A DNA stretch of 64,000 bases, from contig NZ_CACSJJ010000017.1 in NCBI RefSeq assembly GCF_902706295.1, positions 1 through 64,000 on the forward strand. The letters run 5' to 3'. The position numbers were made by a program, and so were the translations under genes. The notes below the pieces were generated by a model. It was not told the DNA's origin, did not search any database, and saw nothing but the letters and a program-made list of their open reading frames with translations. The stretch is from Arthrobacter sp. 18067. Its GTDB lineage: Bacteria; Actinomycetota; Actinomycetes; Actinomycetales; Micrococcaceae. This document shows, piece after piece, positions 35,153-43,990 of the stretch; positions within the stretch are counted from its first letter, which is position 1, and every line of letters starts with the position of its first letter.

Positions 35153-35782
35153 ATGACGGAAAGGCTTGAAAGCTATTCCTATCCCCTAGGTGCCCAAGAA
35201 CGGTGTACGGTCGGCAGTTTCCGCATCGATTTCAAAAGACACCAGGCGCAATGGTCGGATGGGATGTTCACGATTCACGGTTATGTACGAGGAGAGGTAG
35301 TTCCAACCCTGGGTCTCGTCCTGGCCCATAAACACCCTGAGGACCGCGGCCCCATCGTCGGTCTCTTGGATGGCCTCCGCAAGGAGGGCGGTCATGGAGC
35401 GGTGTTCCATCGAATCCTGGACAGCGCCGGCCGCGAACATCGCGTTTTGACGATAGTGGAGACCCTTTCTGACGACTCCAGAACAATTGTTGGTTTCCAA
35501 GGACTCATGGTGGATTTGACCCAGACCGTAGCCGTCCAGACACGTCAGGAATCCGCTGCAGCTGTCCGCGGCGCCTATGCAACAAAAGCTCTCATTGAAC
35601 AGGCCAAAGGCGTCATCATGTGTTGTCTCCAGACCGACAGTGACCAGGCATTTAAAGTTCTCACCGATCGCAGTCAGCGGACCAACAGCAAGCTGGCAGT
35701 CGTAGCTGCCGAACTTATTGACTCCGTCGTTGCCGGTGAGACACTGTCAAAGCTGCGGCAGTGGCAAGCTAGATCCGCTTAA
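35153..35782 (+). CDS. PAS-ANTAR domain protein
   Basis: A 209-residue protein. The N-terminal PAS-like sensor (about residues 20-125) contains GSFRIDFKRHQAQWSDGMFTIHGYVRGE and ends FQGLMVDLT. The C-terminal ANTAR domain (about 145-200) contains ALIEQAKGVIMCCLQTDSDQAF and LAVVAAELIDSVV. ANTAR proteins bind paired-hairpin RNA motifs and prevent premature termination. There is no receiver domain, so sensing is presumably direct through PAS. The start is ATG 35153 with AGGAG 8 nt upstream. It stands alone at the left end of island 1; its RNA targets are unknown. Confidence 0.85.
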   Translation: MTERLESYSYPLGAQERCTVGSFRIDFKRHQAQWSDGMFTIHGYVRGEVVPTLGLVLAHKHPEDRGPIVGLLDGLRKEGGHGAVFHRILDSAGREHRVLTIVETLSDDSRTIVGFQGLMVDLTQTVAVQTRQESAAAVRGAYATKALIEQAKGVIMCCLQTDSDQAFKVLTDRSQRTNSKLAVVAAELIDSVVAGETLSKLRQWQARSA

Positions 35783-36032
35783 GACCGGGAACACGCCCTC
35801 CGCCACAGACTGACTTTCTACGTCAATCATGAACCACCTATGACCTCGCATCCACCTGAAACCGTCGTAAAGCCAGAATCCGACGGGCGCTCATTGCCCT
35901 CTCCCGTTGCTCGTACTTTGGTGGTGGGCAGTCCTTCTGCCTCTTCGCTACGAAGAGTGGGTGCAGGGTAGCTCCCGATGACGTGCGCCGTCCGGCGACG
36001 TAAAGGACATCCCTGGATGAAGGGGCCATGTC

Positions 36033-36395
36033 ATGAGAAACACCCATCGGATCACGATCCTTGCCGCGGCAGCCGGAATGGCCGCCATCACCGGTTGCAC
36101 TGCACCCAACGGGCCGTCGTCGTCTCCTGCCCCTGCATCCGCTCCGACGGCGTGGGAGGCAAGCATAGGCATCAAGAACTTCGGGTTTGAGGTTCCGGCT
36201 TCGGTACGGCCGGGAGCGATGATCGCGGTCACGAACACGGACAGCGCCCCGCACACCCTCACGGCAAAAGACAAAGGAGGGTTCGATGTGGACGTGCCCG
36301 CCGGTGCCACAGTCATCTTCGAGGCCCCGGACGAGGCGGGCGAGTACGCGATTACCTGCACGGCTTCAAAGTATGCCGCAGGCTACGCAACATGA
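36033..36395 (+). CDS. Cupredoxin-like lipoprotein
   Basis: A 120-residue protein. The signal peptide MRNTHRITILAAAAGMAAIT is followed by lipobox TGC, so it should be membrane-anchored outside. A Ser/Pro/Ala linker follows, then a plastocyanin/azurin-like beta domain with GAMIAVTNTDSAPHTLTAKD carrying the first copper-ligand His. The usual C-x-x-H-x-x-M site near the end reads CTASKYAAGYAT: Cys is kept, the second His and the Met are not. It may have lost copper or be C-terminally altered. Confidence 0.72.
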   Translation: MRNTHRITILAAAAGMAAITGCTAPNGPSSSPAPASAPTAWEASIGIKNFGFEVPASVRPGAMIAVTNTDSAPHTLTAKDKGGFDVDVPAGATVIFEAPDEAGEYAITCTASKYAAGYAT

Positions 36396-36428
36396 AATAT
36401 ACCCGCGCTGACCTCGGCCACCGTCCAG

Positions 36429-37571
36429 CTACTGGCCGGCGGTGAACTTCGCCAGGATTCGTCCGAACTCGTCGATGTCGTCCGATGAGTTGTAGTAGTG
36501 CGGTGACAGCCGGATGGCACCCTTGCGCAGGGAACACTTCACTCCGGACCCGCTTAGATACTCGAAGATCTCCTGATCATTCCTGTCGCTTGTTACCAGG
36601 AGTATCCCGGACCAGGTGGATCGGTCGGTCGAGCGAAGCGACCGGAGCCCGTTGGCTTGGCAGACGGCATCGAGGCGTTCGGTTTTCTGGATCACGTCGC
36701 GTTCGATGGTTTCGGTCCCGTATTCGTGGATGATTGAAATGGTTGCCTCCAGGGCAGCGATTCCCACGATGTTCTCGGTGCCGGATTCGAAGCGGCGTCC
36801 GTCGTTGGCCAGCTGTGGCTCGGGTGTGAACGCGAAGGGGTCTTCCACGCTGAGCCAGCCAGTCACCGATGGCTGCAGGGATTTCATGGCCTTGTCAGAG
36901 AAACTCACGAAACCGATGCCGAATGGTCCGAGCAGCCATTTGTGTGCGCTGACGCAGAGGGCGTCGACTCCCAGTTCGTCACAGCGGATTTCGAGGGCGC
37001 CGACGGCCTGGGTGCCATCGACGACCAAGAGCGTTTCACGGGACCGGCAAGCGGAACCGAGCTTCTCCAGCTTGTACCTGTAGCCGGTGGAATACTGCAC
37101 GGCACTGATGGCCAGGACCCGGGTATTCTGGTCAACGTGCCGCAGGAGTTCCGTTTCGGGATCCGAAAGATCCTTGGTGTCCACCTGGCGGACTTCCACG
37201 CCACGTTGGCGCAGTTCCAGCCATGGGTAGGAATTTGAGGGGAACTCTCCCCGGGGAAGAACAACATTGTCCCCTTCACGCCACTGGATCCCGTTGCGGA
37301 CCAGGGCGATGCCTGTACTGGTATTTTGAGTAAACGAAATGCGCTCGGGTGCACTGCCGACCAGGCGGGCCACGCTTTCGCGCGTCTTACCTATGTCCGC
37401 CCTCCAGCGCCCGGTTGCTGCTATGCCGAGTTCCTGGTGCTCGTCAACGACGCGGCGCATGGCTTCGGAAACACGTTCGGAGATGATGCCGACCGCGGCC
37501 GCATCAAGATAGATCTGCTTCCCGGTGCCCGGGTACAGGGCTTTCATGGCTGATGCTGAAAGGTCTGTCAT
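36429..37571 (-). CDS. Class V aminotransferase-fold PLP enzyme
   Basis: A 380-residue class V PLP enzyme (cysteine desulfurase/selenocysteine lyase/kynureninase fold). PLP contacts are seen in FTQNTSTGIALV and LLVVDGTQAVGALEI, and the Schiff-base Lys in CVSAHKWLLGPFG. ATG 37571 overlaps the M20 stop by 4 nt, fixing the start over a longer open frame. It is probably the last gene of a two-gene operon with the amidohydrolase, acting on the amino acid released by it. Confidence 0.85.
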   Translation of the reverse strand: MTDLSASAMKALYPGTGKQIYLDAAAVGIISERVSEAMRRVVDEHQELGIAATGRWRADIGKTRESVARLVGSAPERISFTQNTSTGIALVRNGIQWREGDNVVLPRGEFPSNSYPWLELRQRGVEVRQVDTKDLSDPETELLRHVDQNTRVLAISAVQYSTGYRYKLEKLGSACRSRETLLVVDGTQAVGALEIRCDELGVDALCVSAHKWLLGPFGIGFVSFSDKAMKSLQPSVTGWLSVEDPFAFTPEPQLANDGRRFESGTENIVGIAALEATISIIHEYGTETIERDVIQKTERLDAVCQANGLRSLRSTDRSTWSGILLVTSDRNDQEIFEYLSGSGVKCSLRKGAIRLSPHYYNSSDDIDEFGRILAKFTAGQ

Positions 37572-38782
37572 TGCTGCGGTCCCTCGCTGAGTCGATCCCG
37601 GGCCAGTTCGGCGAGGAGAGCGGCACCCCGCGTCAGGCACGATTCGTCGAAGACGGCTTCGGCGGAGTGGTTGAACGGCGCTTCCCGTGGGTCCAGGGAA
37701 CGCGGCGTGGCGCCGAGTGCGATGAAGGCACCGGGAACTTCCGCTAGAATCCGGGAGAAATCTTCGGAGGCCGTGAGCGAGTTGGACAGTTCCTCAATGG
37801 AGTCCTCGCCGAACATGTGCCTCGCGGTGGCCAGGACGCGTTCGGTTTCGCGTTCGTCATTGACCGTTACCGGGTACAGCCGTTCGTACTCCAGGTCCAC
37901 GGTGGCCCCGTGTGCTTCGGCGATGCCTGTCAGAAGCCGTTGGCAGCCCACCTCGAGCTGCTGCTGGCTCGCTTCGCTGAAGCTGCGGACCGTTGCCTGG
38001 AATGTAGCGTTTTCGGGCAGAACGCTGGATGCCTGGCCGCCTGCGAATTGAGTCACGGTCAGCACGACAGGATCGAAGATGTCGAAGCGTCGGGTGACCA
38101 TGGTTTGCAGGGCAACAATCATTTCTGCCGCGATGACGATCGGATCGACACCGTGATGCGGTGTGGATCCGTGCCCGCCCTTGCCGTTGACCGTCACCGT
38201 GAGCCTGTCTGAGGCGGACATGATGGGGCCGCTCTTGACGGCAAACTGTCCAGCCGGGAATCCCCCGGAGAAGACGTGCAGGGCGTAGGCACCGACCAGG
38301 GGAACGCCAGCGGCGTTCAAGACACCTTCCTCGATCATGAGCTTCGCCCCGTCGAAGCCTTCTTCGCCGGCCTGAAACATCAAAATGACGTCACCTTGAA
38401 GCGATTCCAGATCGTTGACCAGCAGCTCGGCCGCACCCAGCAGCATGGCGGTGTGAAGGTCGTGGCCGCAGGCATGCATTGATCCGGTCTGGGCAGCAAA
38501 GGGCAGGCCGGTGGCTTCCGTGACGGGGAGGCCGTCCATGTCGCCCCGCAGCAGCACGGACTGTTTCTGCCCGGCCTCCGGAGTGCCGGTGCCGCGGATC
38601 ACGGCGGTGACTGAATCGGAGTTCTTGTGGCGCTCCAAGGGAATCCCCAAGGCCTGCAGTTTCTCTTCGACGATCTTCAGCGTCTCAGGCAGCACGAGGC
38701 CGATTTCGGGGACCTGGTGCAGCCTCCGGCGCAACGAGACAATTTCGTCCGCGATTGCATCGGACTTTTCGACATAGTTCAC
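37568..38782 (-). CDS. M20-family metallo-amidohydrolase (N-acyl amino acid hydrolase-like)
   Basis: A 404-residue M20D peptidase-like amidohydrolase. The N terminus is LRRRLHQVPEIGL. Metal-binding residues lie in SMHACGHDLHTAMLLGAAE (about 103-121), the catalytic acidic pair in FQAGEEGFDGAK, a His in GKGGHGSTPHHGVDP, and a C-terminal metal-binding region follows. The family hydrolyses N-acyl amino acids such as hippurate, releasing a free amino acid. Its stop overlaps the start of the PLP enzyme, and it lies downstream of the YheO-type regulator. Confidence 0.88.
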   Translation of the reverse strand: MNYVEKSDAIADEIVSLRRRLHQVPEIGLVLPETLKIVEEKLQALGIPLERHKNSDSVTAVIRGTGTPEAGQKQSVLLRGDMDGLPVTEATGLPFAAQTGSMHACGHDLHTAMLLGAAELLVNDLESLQGDVILMFQAGEEGFDGAKLMIEEGVLNAAGVPLVGAYALHVFSGGFPAGQFAVKSGPIMSASDRLTVTVNGKGGHGSTPHHGVDPIVIAAEMIVALQTMVTRRFDIFDPVVLTVTQFAGGQASSVLPENATFQATVRSFSEASQQQLEVGCQRLLTGIAEAHGATVDLEYERLYPVTVNDERETERVLATARHMFGEDSIEELSNSLTASEDFSRILAEVPGAFIALGATPRSLDPREAPFNHSAEAVFDESCLTRGAALLAELARDRLSEGPQQ

Positions 38783-38849
38783 TTCGGCTCCTTGGTAGGA
38801 AAGTATTGGCAGGCCTCTGCGGCCGGGCGAGCTAGCTCACCGCACCGGA

Positions 38850-39560
38850 TTATTCTGCATCATGGGCAGTTGCTTCGTTGAGGTAGTTGTAGATGGTGAA
38901 CCGCGTGACGCCGAGTTTGGCCGCGATCATTTCCACGCCGTCCTTGATCAGGAAGAAGCCGCGTTCGTCGAGGGCCTTTACGACGTTCAGCTTGTGCCGC
39001 TTCTTCATGTCTTCAAGGGGGACGGGACACTCGACAAGCGCCTGGTCAATCAGGCCCGTGGCGAGCTCATCAACACTTGCGGCAAATCTTTCACTGGGAC
39101 CCTGTTCCTGGCCGGCTGCGGTCAGGGCTGATGACGTCATCCTGTCGACAATCTTCTTCATCGCATCCCAGGCCGAAAGATCGACGTTGATGCACAGCGC
39201 ACCCACCGGCGTCCCGGCCACATCCCGAATGATCATGGTGGAGGACTTCAGCGCGCGCCCATCGGACGTGTTGCCGGTGTAGCCAAATTCGTGCTCAAAA
39301 TCCCCCGAACGGACCTTCGATATGAGGTAGTTCGTTGCTGGCCCGCCAGGCCTCCGCCCAGTGACGTCACCCTTGATCGCCACGATCGAGTTCGGCATTT
39401 TGCTGAAGTCGTGAAGAATGACTTCGCTGTCCGGCGGCAACACCGAAGCCAGCAGATCCACCATGTCGGTGAACAAGGCAATCAGCCGTTCGCCGTCCAA
39501 CGATCTCCGCGGCTCCACAACGGTGTTCACGGCTACTTCGTCCGGCTGTTCCATGCTCAT
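38850..39560 (-). CDS. YheO/DauR-type transcriptional regulator
   Basis: A roughly 236-residue regulator. The N-terminal PAS-like YheO domain contains EVILHDFSKMPNSIVAIKGDVTGR and ALCINVDLSAW. The C-terminal helix-turn-helix DUF2089/HTH_22 region contains VKALDERGFFLIKDGVEMIAAKLGVTRFTIYNYL. Relatives (DauR) control amino-acid catabolism. The start is put at ATG 39560 (MSMEQ) with GGAG in front; GTG 39572 and ATG 39554 are alternatives. It is divergent from the MFS-RidA-DUF1097 genes and upstream of the M20-PLP pair, so it probably controls both arms. Confidence 0.85.
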   Translation of the reverse strand: MSMEQPDEVAVNTVVEPRRSLDGERLIALFTDMVDLLASVLPPDSEVILHDFSKMPNSIVAIKGDVTGRRPGGPATNYLISKVRSGDFEHEFGYTGNTSDGRALKSSTMIIRDVAGTPVGALCINVDLSAWDAMKKIVDRMTSSALTAAGQEQGPSERFAASVDELATGLIDQALVECPVPLEDMKKRHKLNVVKALDERGFFLIKDGVEMIAAKLGVTRFTIYNYLNEATAHDAE

Positions 39561-39602
39561 TCTCCACTCCACTGCATCGTCGTTGTCCTCCTCAACAGTC
39601 TA

Positions 39603-39712
39603 CTCAACGTTGTGTTGAAGAACACGCCACGTTGTGCGGAATGTCTTCAACTGTAGTTCAAAGTTCCCAAACTGACCATCGTTTGTTGAATTATTTGAAA
39701 ATATTTCAACTT
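39603..39712. promoter_or_regulatory. GTTGAA-rich divergent promoter region
   Basis: The region between the YheO regulator and the MFS gene has the palindrome CAACGTTG (39605-39612) and two inverted pairs: GTTGAAG (39614-39620) with CTTCAAC (39645-39651), and GTTGAA (39685-39690) with TTCAAC (39705-39710). Local A/T content is high for this genome. Repeated symmetrical GTTGAA half-sites suggest operators for the regulator. Confidence 0.5.
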
Positions 39713-39799
39713 ATGGTTGACGTCACGATGTGGCGGGGGTTACGTTTTCATCATCGCTTTTCAGCGCGGGCCACCGCGCCCCACCGTGTAGGAGCACCA

Positions 39800-41140
39800 A
39801 TGTCACCCCAGGACCCCCAACTCGTGGCCAGCCAACCACCACCGTTCACTGCAGGAGCAACGCCGCTCCTCGGACGCCCCAAGCAGAAGATCGACAAGGA
39901 CACCCGCCGGAGCCTCCTCGGAATCGGGCTGGGCAACGGCCTGGAGTGGTTCGACGGAACCCTGTACGCCACCCTCGCGGTCTACGTCTCCGCCGCATAC
40001 TTCGACTCAAGCAATCCTGCGGCCAGCCTGCTGGCCACCCTGGCGGTCTTTGCCGTCGGATTCCTCGCCAGGCCGTTCGGCGGATTCCTCTTCGGCTGGC
40101 TGACGGACCGTTTCGGCCGCAAGTTCGGCCTCACCCTCGCAGTTGCCCTGATGTCGGTGGGCTTGGCCATGATCGCACTGACCCCGACCTATGAATCCAT
40201 TGGCCTCGCGGCTCCCATCGTCCTGCTCCTCGCACGAATCATCCAGGGCGTTTCCCAAGGCGGCGAAACTCCGGCCTCGCAGGCATTCCTTGCAGAACTC
40301 GCACCGGCCGAGCGCCGCGGCCTGTGGTCGAGCCTGATATACGTTTCCGGAACCATCGGAGTGCTGGCAACCGTGCTGGTCAACGTGCTCATGAACTTCT
40401 TCTTCACAGCCGAGCAAATGCACGACTTTGCCTGGCGCATCCCGTTCGCCGTCGCAGCCGTACTGGGCCTGTACACGCTCTGGATGCGCCGCACGATGAA
40501 AGAACCGGAAGTCTACGCGGAGAACGCCAAGGCCGGAAAGACCAAGATCTTTGCCAACGCCATCAAGCACCGCAAAGCCCTCCTGATGGTCGTCGGCCTC
40601 ACCGTTGGATTCACCACCTCCTACTACGCACTCATCATCAACACCCCTACTTACGGAAGCGTCGCCCTGGGCTACGATCGGCAGGCCACCCTGTGGGCCA
40701 GCGTCATCGGCAACCTCGTCCTGATTGTTTCGCTCCCGTTGTGGGGCAAGCTCTCTGACAAGATCGGCCGCAAGCCCGTCCTCTACATCAGCTTCATTTC
40801 CATGGCCGTTCTCTACATCCCGGGCGTCGCACTGATGTCCCTGTCGATCAACCACATGATCGGGGCGTTGGTGGTCTTCTCAATCTTCATGGGCGGCCCC
40901 GCAGCCATCTTCCCGGCTACCCTGGCCGAACTTTTCCCCACCGAAGTCCGGGCAACCGGCATTGGAGTTCCTTACGCCCTGGCCGTCGCGATCTTCGGCG
41001 GAACCGCGCCTTACCTGCAGCAGCTTGCAGCATCGTTGAACACCTTCAACTTCTTCCCGATCTACATCGTTGTGCTCCTGGTGTGTTCGGTACTGACCGT
41101 CCGGACCATTCCTGAAACCCGGGGCAAAGACCTCGAATAG
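39800..41140 (+). CDS. MFS transporter, metabolite:H+ symporter (MHS) family
   Basis: A 446-residue MHS-type transporter: SLLGIGLGNGLEWFDGTLYATLAVYVS (first segment), GGFLFGWLTDRFGRKFGLTLAV (loop 2-3), GVSQGGETPASQAFLAELAPAERRG (segment 4) and ELFPTEVRATGIGVPYALA. The start is ATG 39800 with AGGAG 5 nt before; an earlier open frame crosses the operator region. It is probably an importer of the amino-acid-type substrate of this cluster, 45 nt before the RidA gene. Confidence 0.88.
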   Translation: MSPQDPQLVASQPPPFTAGATPLLGRPKQKIDKDTRRSLLGIGLGNGLEWFDGTLYATLAVYVSAAYFDSSNPAASLLATLAVFAVGFLARPFGGFLFGWLTDRFGRKFGLTLAVALMSVGLAMIALTPTYESIGLAAPIVLLLARIIQGVSQGGETPASQAFLAELAPAERRGLWSSLIYVSGTIGVLATVLVNVLMNFFFTAEQMHDFAWRIPFAVAAVLGLYTLWMRRTMKEPEVYAENAKAGKTKIFANAIKHRKALLMVVGLTVGFTTSYYALIINTPTYGSVALGYDRQATLWASVIGNLVLIVSLPLWGKLSDKIGRKPVLYISFISMAVLYIPGVALMSLSINHMIGALVVFSIFMGGPAAIFPATLAELFPTEVRATGIGVPYALAVAIFGGTAPYLQQLAASLNTFNFFPIYIVVLLVCSVLTVRTIPETRGKDLE

Positions 41141-41185
41141 ACACACCCTTTCAACCTGAACCACCACTGAGACTAGGAAAAGCCA

Positions 41186-41680
41186 ATGCTTGAACAACAA
41201 GAAGCCCTGCTCACCGTCGAGGACCGACTCCGCGAGCTGGGACTGGATCTCCCCGCAGTTGCGCCGGCCTTGGCCACCTATGTGCCGGCAGTCCAGACTG
41301 GTGACTACGCCTACACGTCCGGACAGCTCCCTCTCATCGAGGGAAAACTCGAAAAGTCCGGAAAAGTCGGTGCCCAGGCTGGCTACGTGACCACCGAAGA
41401 AGCAGCCGCCTTGGCCCGCCAGTGCGTCCTGAACGGCCTGGCTGCAATCAAGGCCCTCGTTGGTTCCCTGGACCGGATTGAACGAATCGTGAAAGTCACG
41501 GGATTCGTCGCCTCAGACCCGTCGTTCACACAGCAGCACCTTGTACTCAACGGCGCGTCCGAACTGCTCGGGTCCATCTTCGGGGACCGCGGCACACACG
41601 CACGCTCCGCGGTGGGCGTAGCGGTACTCCCGCTGGACGCCCCCGTCGAAGTTGAGCTGTTCGTCTCAGTCAAGGACTAG
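41186..41680 (+). CDS. RidA-family protein (YjgF/YER057c)
   Basis: A 164-residue RidA-like protein. It carries the family features GDYAYTSGQLPLIEGKLEKSGKVG, LNGLAAIKALVGSLDRIERIVKVTGFVAS and, near the end, GTHARSAVGVAVLPLDAPVEVELFVS with the key Arg equivalent (RSAVG). RidA enzymes hydrolyse reactive enamines/imines released by PLP enzymes, which fits the divergent aminotransferase-V gene. AGGA precedes ATG 41186. Confidence 0.9.
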   Translation: MLEQQEALLTVEDRLRELGLDLPAVAPALATYVPAVQTGDYAYTSGQLPLIEGKLEKSGKVGAQAGYVTTEEAAALARQCVLNGLAAIKALVGSLDRIERIVKVTGFVASDPSFTQQHLVLNGASELLGSIFGDRGTHARSAVGVAVLPLDAPVEVELFVSVKD

Positions 41681-41691
41681 TTTCCAACGAT

Positions 41692-41724
41692 GGGCGGGGC
41701 CGGACGAGAGCGCCGGCCCCGCCC
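41692..41724 (+). terminator. Strong hairpin after ridA
   Basis: GGGCGGGGCCGG (41692-41703) and CCGGCCCCGCCC (41713-41724) are perfect 12-nt arms with a 9-nt loop, 11 nt after the RidA stop. It may terminate or attenuate transcription before the DUF1097 gene. Confidence 0.65.
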
Positions 41725-41788
41725 ACTGTCGGCAGATCGGACTGTGACATGCGCGGACCAACGCAATACGCAACCTTTGAAGGACTTC

Positions 41789-42403
41789 ATGGCCATACGT
41801 CTTCCCCTTGAAGTTACCGCCTCCGTGGTGGCGGGGCTGGCTGTCTTCGTCGGACTTAGCACCGGGCTCCCAGTTTGGGGTGTGTTTCTCGGGTGGGCCT
41901 CCGTTTTCTTCGTTGGAGGACCAAGTTCCGCCACGTTGGGCATGCTCGGGCGCACCACGGCGCTGGGGACCGGTTTCGCACTTCTGGCCACAGCGCTCCG
42001 GCAGTGGCTCACTGCCTTCGCAGGCCTTTCATCACCGTCGTGGGTTTCGGCAGTCCTGGCGATCCTCCTGATAAATCCCTGCATGATCGCTTTGGGACGG
42101 CTGCCCTCCCTGTCACTCATACCGGGCATGTTCGTAGGCTTCGCAACGTACACATCGACACTGCCCACCGCCACCGGCGAACACAGTCATGCCGCTTTGT
42201 TTGCAACGGCCGTCAGCTCCCTGGCCGCGAACCTTCTCGGACTGTGCCTGGCGACTCTGGCCGCGGCCATCTCGAAACCCCTCACCGGGCCGCGCGGCAC
42301 CCTGGCCCGGCTGAGAGAGGCGATGGCCAGCAACCCCGCCGTCCTGATTCCTCGCCCATCCAAGCAGCAACGCCAAGGCCTCTTCTCCAAGGACGACATG
42401 TGA
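41789..42403 (+). CDS. DUF1097-like membrane protein
   Basis: A 204-residue hydrophobic protein with about six predicted membrane segments (for example VTASVVAGLAVFVGLSTGLPVWGVFLGWASVFFVGG and SAVLAILLINPCMIALG) and a short basic C-terminal tail. The layout resembles DUF1097/YcdZ-type inner-membrane proteins of unknown function. The start at ATG 41789 has AAGGA 6 nt upstream; the longer open frame begins inside the terminator hairpin. It may assist transport in the MFS-RidA cluster. Confidence 0.7.
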   Translation: MAIRLPLEVTASVVAGLAVFVGLSTGLPVWGVFLGWASVFFVGGPSSATLGMLGRTTALGTGFALLATALRQWLTAFAGLSSPSWVSAVLAILLINPCMIALGRLPSLSLIPGMFVGFATYTSTLPTATGEHSHAALFATAVSSLAANLLGLCLATLAAAISKPLTGPRGTLARLREAMASNPAVLIPRPSKQQRQGLFSKDDM

Positions 42404-42791
42404 AACCACACCTTGCCCTAACTGAAGCGTGCTCATTGGACTCCTCCTCGACATACACCGCCGCGCGGAACGTGAAGGCCAAAATCAGCCTCGGGCAATG
42501 CGCCCGAGTTGTCCGCCTGGCGGCAGCCGGAAGTCGTGCAGACAACTTCGGCCATTCCGTGCAGACGACTTCTGAAAATGACACGTATCCAAGGCGTGCC
42601 ATCATTTCTCCTGATCTTATTTAAGGGCAAATATGCGCGATGTCGAGAATACGCTAGTGAGACACATTGTTGGGACAGGTGATGTACCGGAAATCCGCGC
42701 CTTAGAATCGTCAACCAGCCCCAGCCTCGCGGTTCCATCAAAGGATCCGTTGATACGACGCTAACCTTGGTCCCGTGAAGTCTGAGGGACT
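42404..42791. other. Gene-poor convergent gap
   Basis: No frame here has a ribosome site or domain. It separates the DUF1097 gene from the convergent HNH-like gene. I see no strong terminator. Confidence 0.45.
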
Positions 42792-43589
42792 CTATTTTCT
42801 CTCCAAGTCGGCGATGATTTTCATCATCTCTTCCGTGGCTTTCACGACGTTCAGAACCGGGCGAACGTGGGGGAAGAATGAATCCATGTGCTCCTGCTCT
42901 GCAGACCAGAGTAAGGAGACTCCTACGTACCCTAGGTACGACTGCGTCTCATACGCGCGCAACTCCCTGCCATCTGAGCTAACCCAAGCCAAGGTTGGGC
43001 GGAGCCAAAGCCCGTGAATTGGTGACCCTTGCGAGGCACCATATTTGCGCAGGAGCCACAACCCTTCATCCACGGTAAAGCAGAACCTTACGTTCTTGGC
43101 GACGACGGCGCCGTTCAGAAAGTCGAGCAAGCCCGCCGGGACGGGAAGGCCGTCGAGAACCATGCGTGATGCAAAGTGTTTGGCAAAGTACCGGCCGAGG
43201 TCGAGTTGCTTTCGTTCCCAATCGATACCAAATATGGCCTGCATGTCCAGACCTGGTGCGCCCCACAGACTGTCTGCGTTCTCCCATATGTAGGCGGAGT
43301 AGGTGTCGTAGGCCCGATCGAAAGGCTGACTGCGGGTATCGTTGCACCGTCGGCAAAGGTCCATCTCAAACCTCACGGCCGGCGATTTCCTTATGCTCTG
43401 GATGTTGTGAAGTCTCCCTTCATCACCACCCCATACAAGGTTCGGACCGTCGCCCTGCAAACGTGCCAGGTCCGTTCGCTTGTACTTGTGTTCTCTGCTG
43501 TCAGCTACGGCACCGCACCACCAGCAGGTTCCGTCGCGCTCCACGCGAAATGGCGACAGATCGGGGTGGGAATCGCGGAAAAGATCCAT
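42792..43589 (-). CDS. HNH-like zinc-finger protein
   Basis: A 265-residue protein. Near the N terminus is CWWCGAVADSREHKYKRTDL, and about 40 residues later MDLCRRCNDTRSQPFDRAYD. Together these give two CxxC pairs around an EH motif, the layout of HNH/McrA-type nuclease zinc domains. The rest contains a HF-rich segment (LGRYFAKHFASRMVLDGLPVP) that I do not recognise. It stands alone beside repeat copy C at the right end of island 1. Island-encoded nuclease or defence functions are common, but no partner gene is present. Confidence 0.65.
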   Translation of the reverse strand: MDLFRDSHPDLSPFRVERDGTCWWCGAVADSREHKYKRTDLARLQGDGPNLVWGGDEGRLHNIQSIRKSPAVRFEMDLCRRCNDTRSQPFDRAYDTYSAYIWENADSLWGAPGLDMQAIFGIDWERKQLDLGRYFAKHFASRMVLDGLPVPAGLLDFLNGAVVAKNVRFCFTVDEGLWLLRKYGASQGSPIHGLWLRPTLAWVSSDGRELRAYETQSYLGYVGVSLLWSAEQEHMDSFFPHVRPVLNVVKATEEMMKIIADLERK

Positions 43590-43990
43590 GTTCTAAGTAT
43601 TCTCGATGGCACTGACAGAATTCCTGGACCTGTAGCGGCGATTCGCTTACAACCGCAGGGACGACATATGGGCGCTCATCGGCAGACTGGTCCGGGTCGA
43701 CGTGCTCAGCCGACTTTCGCGTGAGGTGCAGTGTTCCTGCGGCACAACTGGGAGCGGTCATCCGTGTCGGGACCGCTTCCCGTTTGATTTCGCAGTGCGC
43801 TTCGATGACACGGCCAGGACCCAGTTGATAGCACTCGGCCGACCGTGACCGCCGAACTCTCACCTCGGACTCACCCTGCACATGTAGAGCGCTTCCGGAT
43901 CCGCGTCATGTCGGTACTGCCACTCACAGGCATGAGTAGATGAAGGCCCAAGGAGGGAAAAGCCAATGGCTGCGATCAGTCACTATAAAG
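43590..43990. other. Gene-poor stretch before repeat C
   Basis: No supported gene lies wholly within this stretch. AAGGAGG (43949-43957 region) sits an unusual 9 nt before ATG 43966, which opens a 60-codon frame that runs into the repeat palindrome. See the separate entry. Confidence 0.45.
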
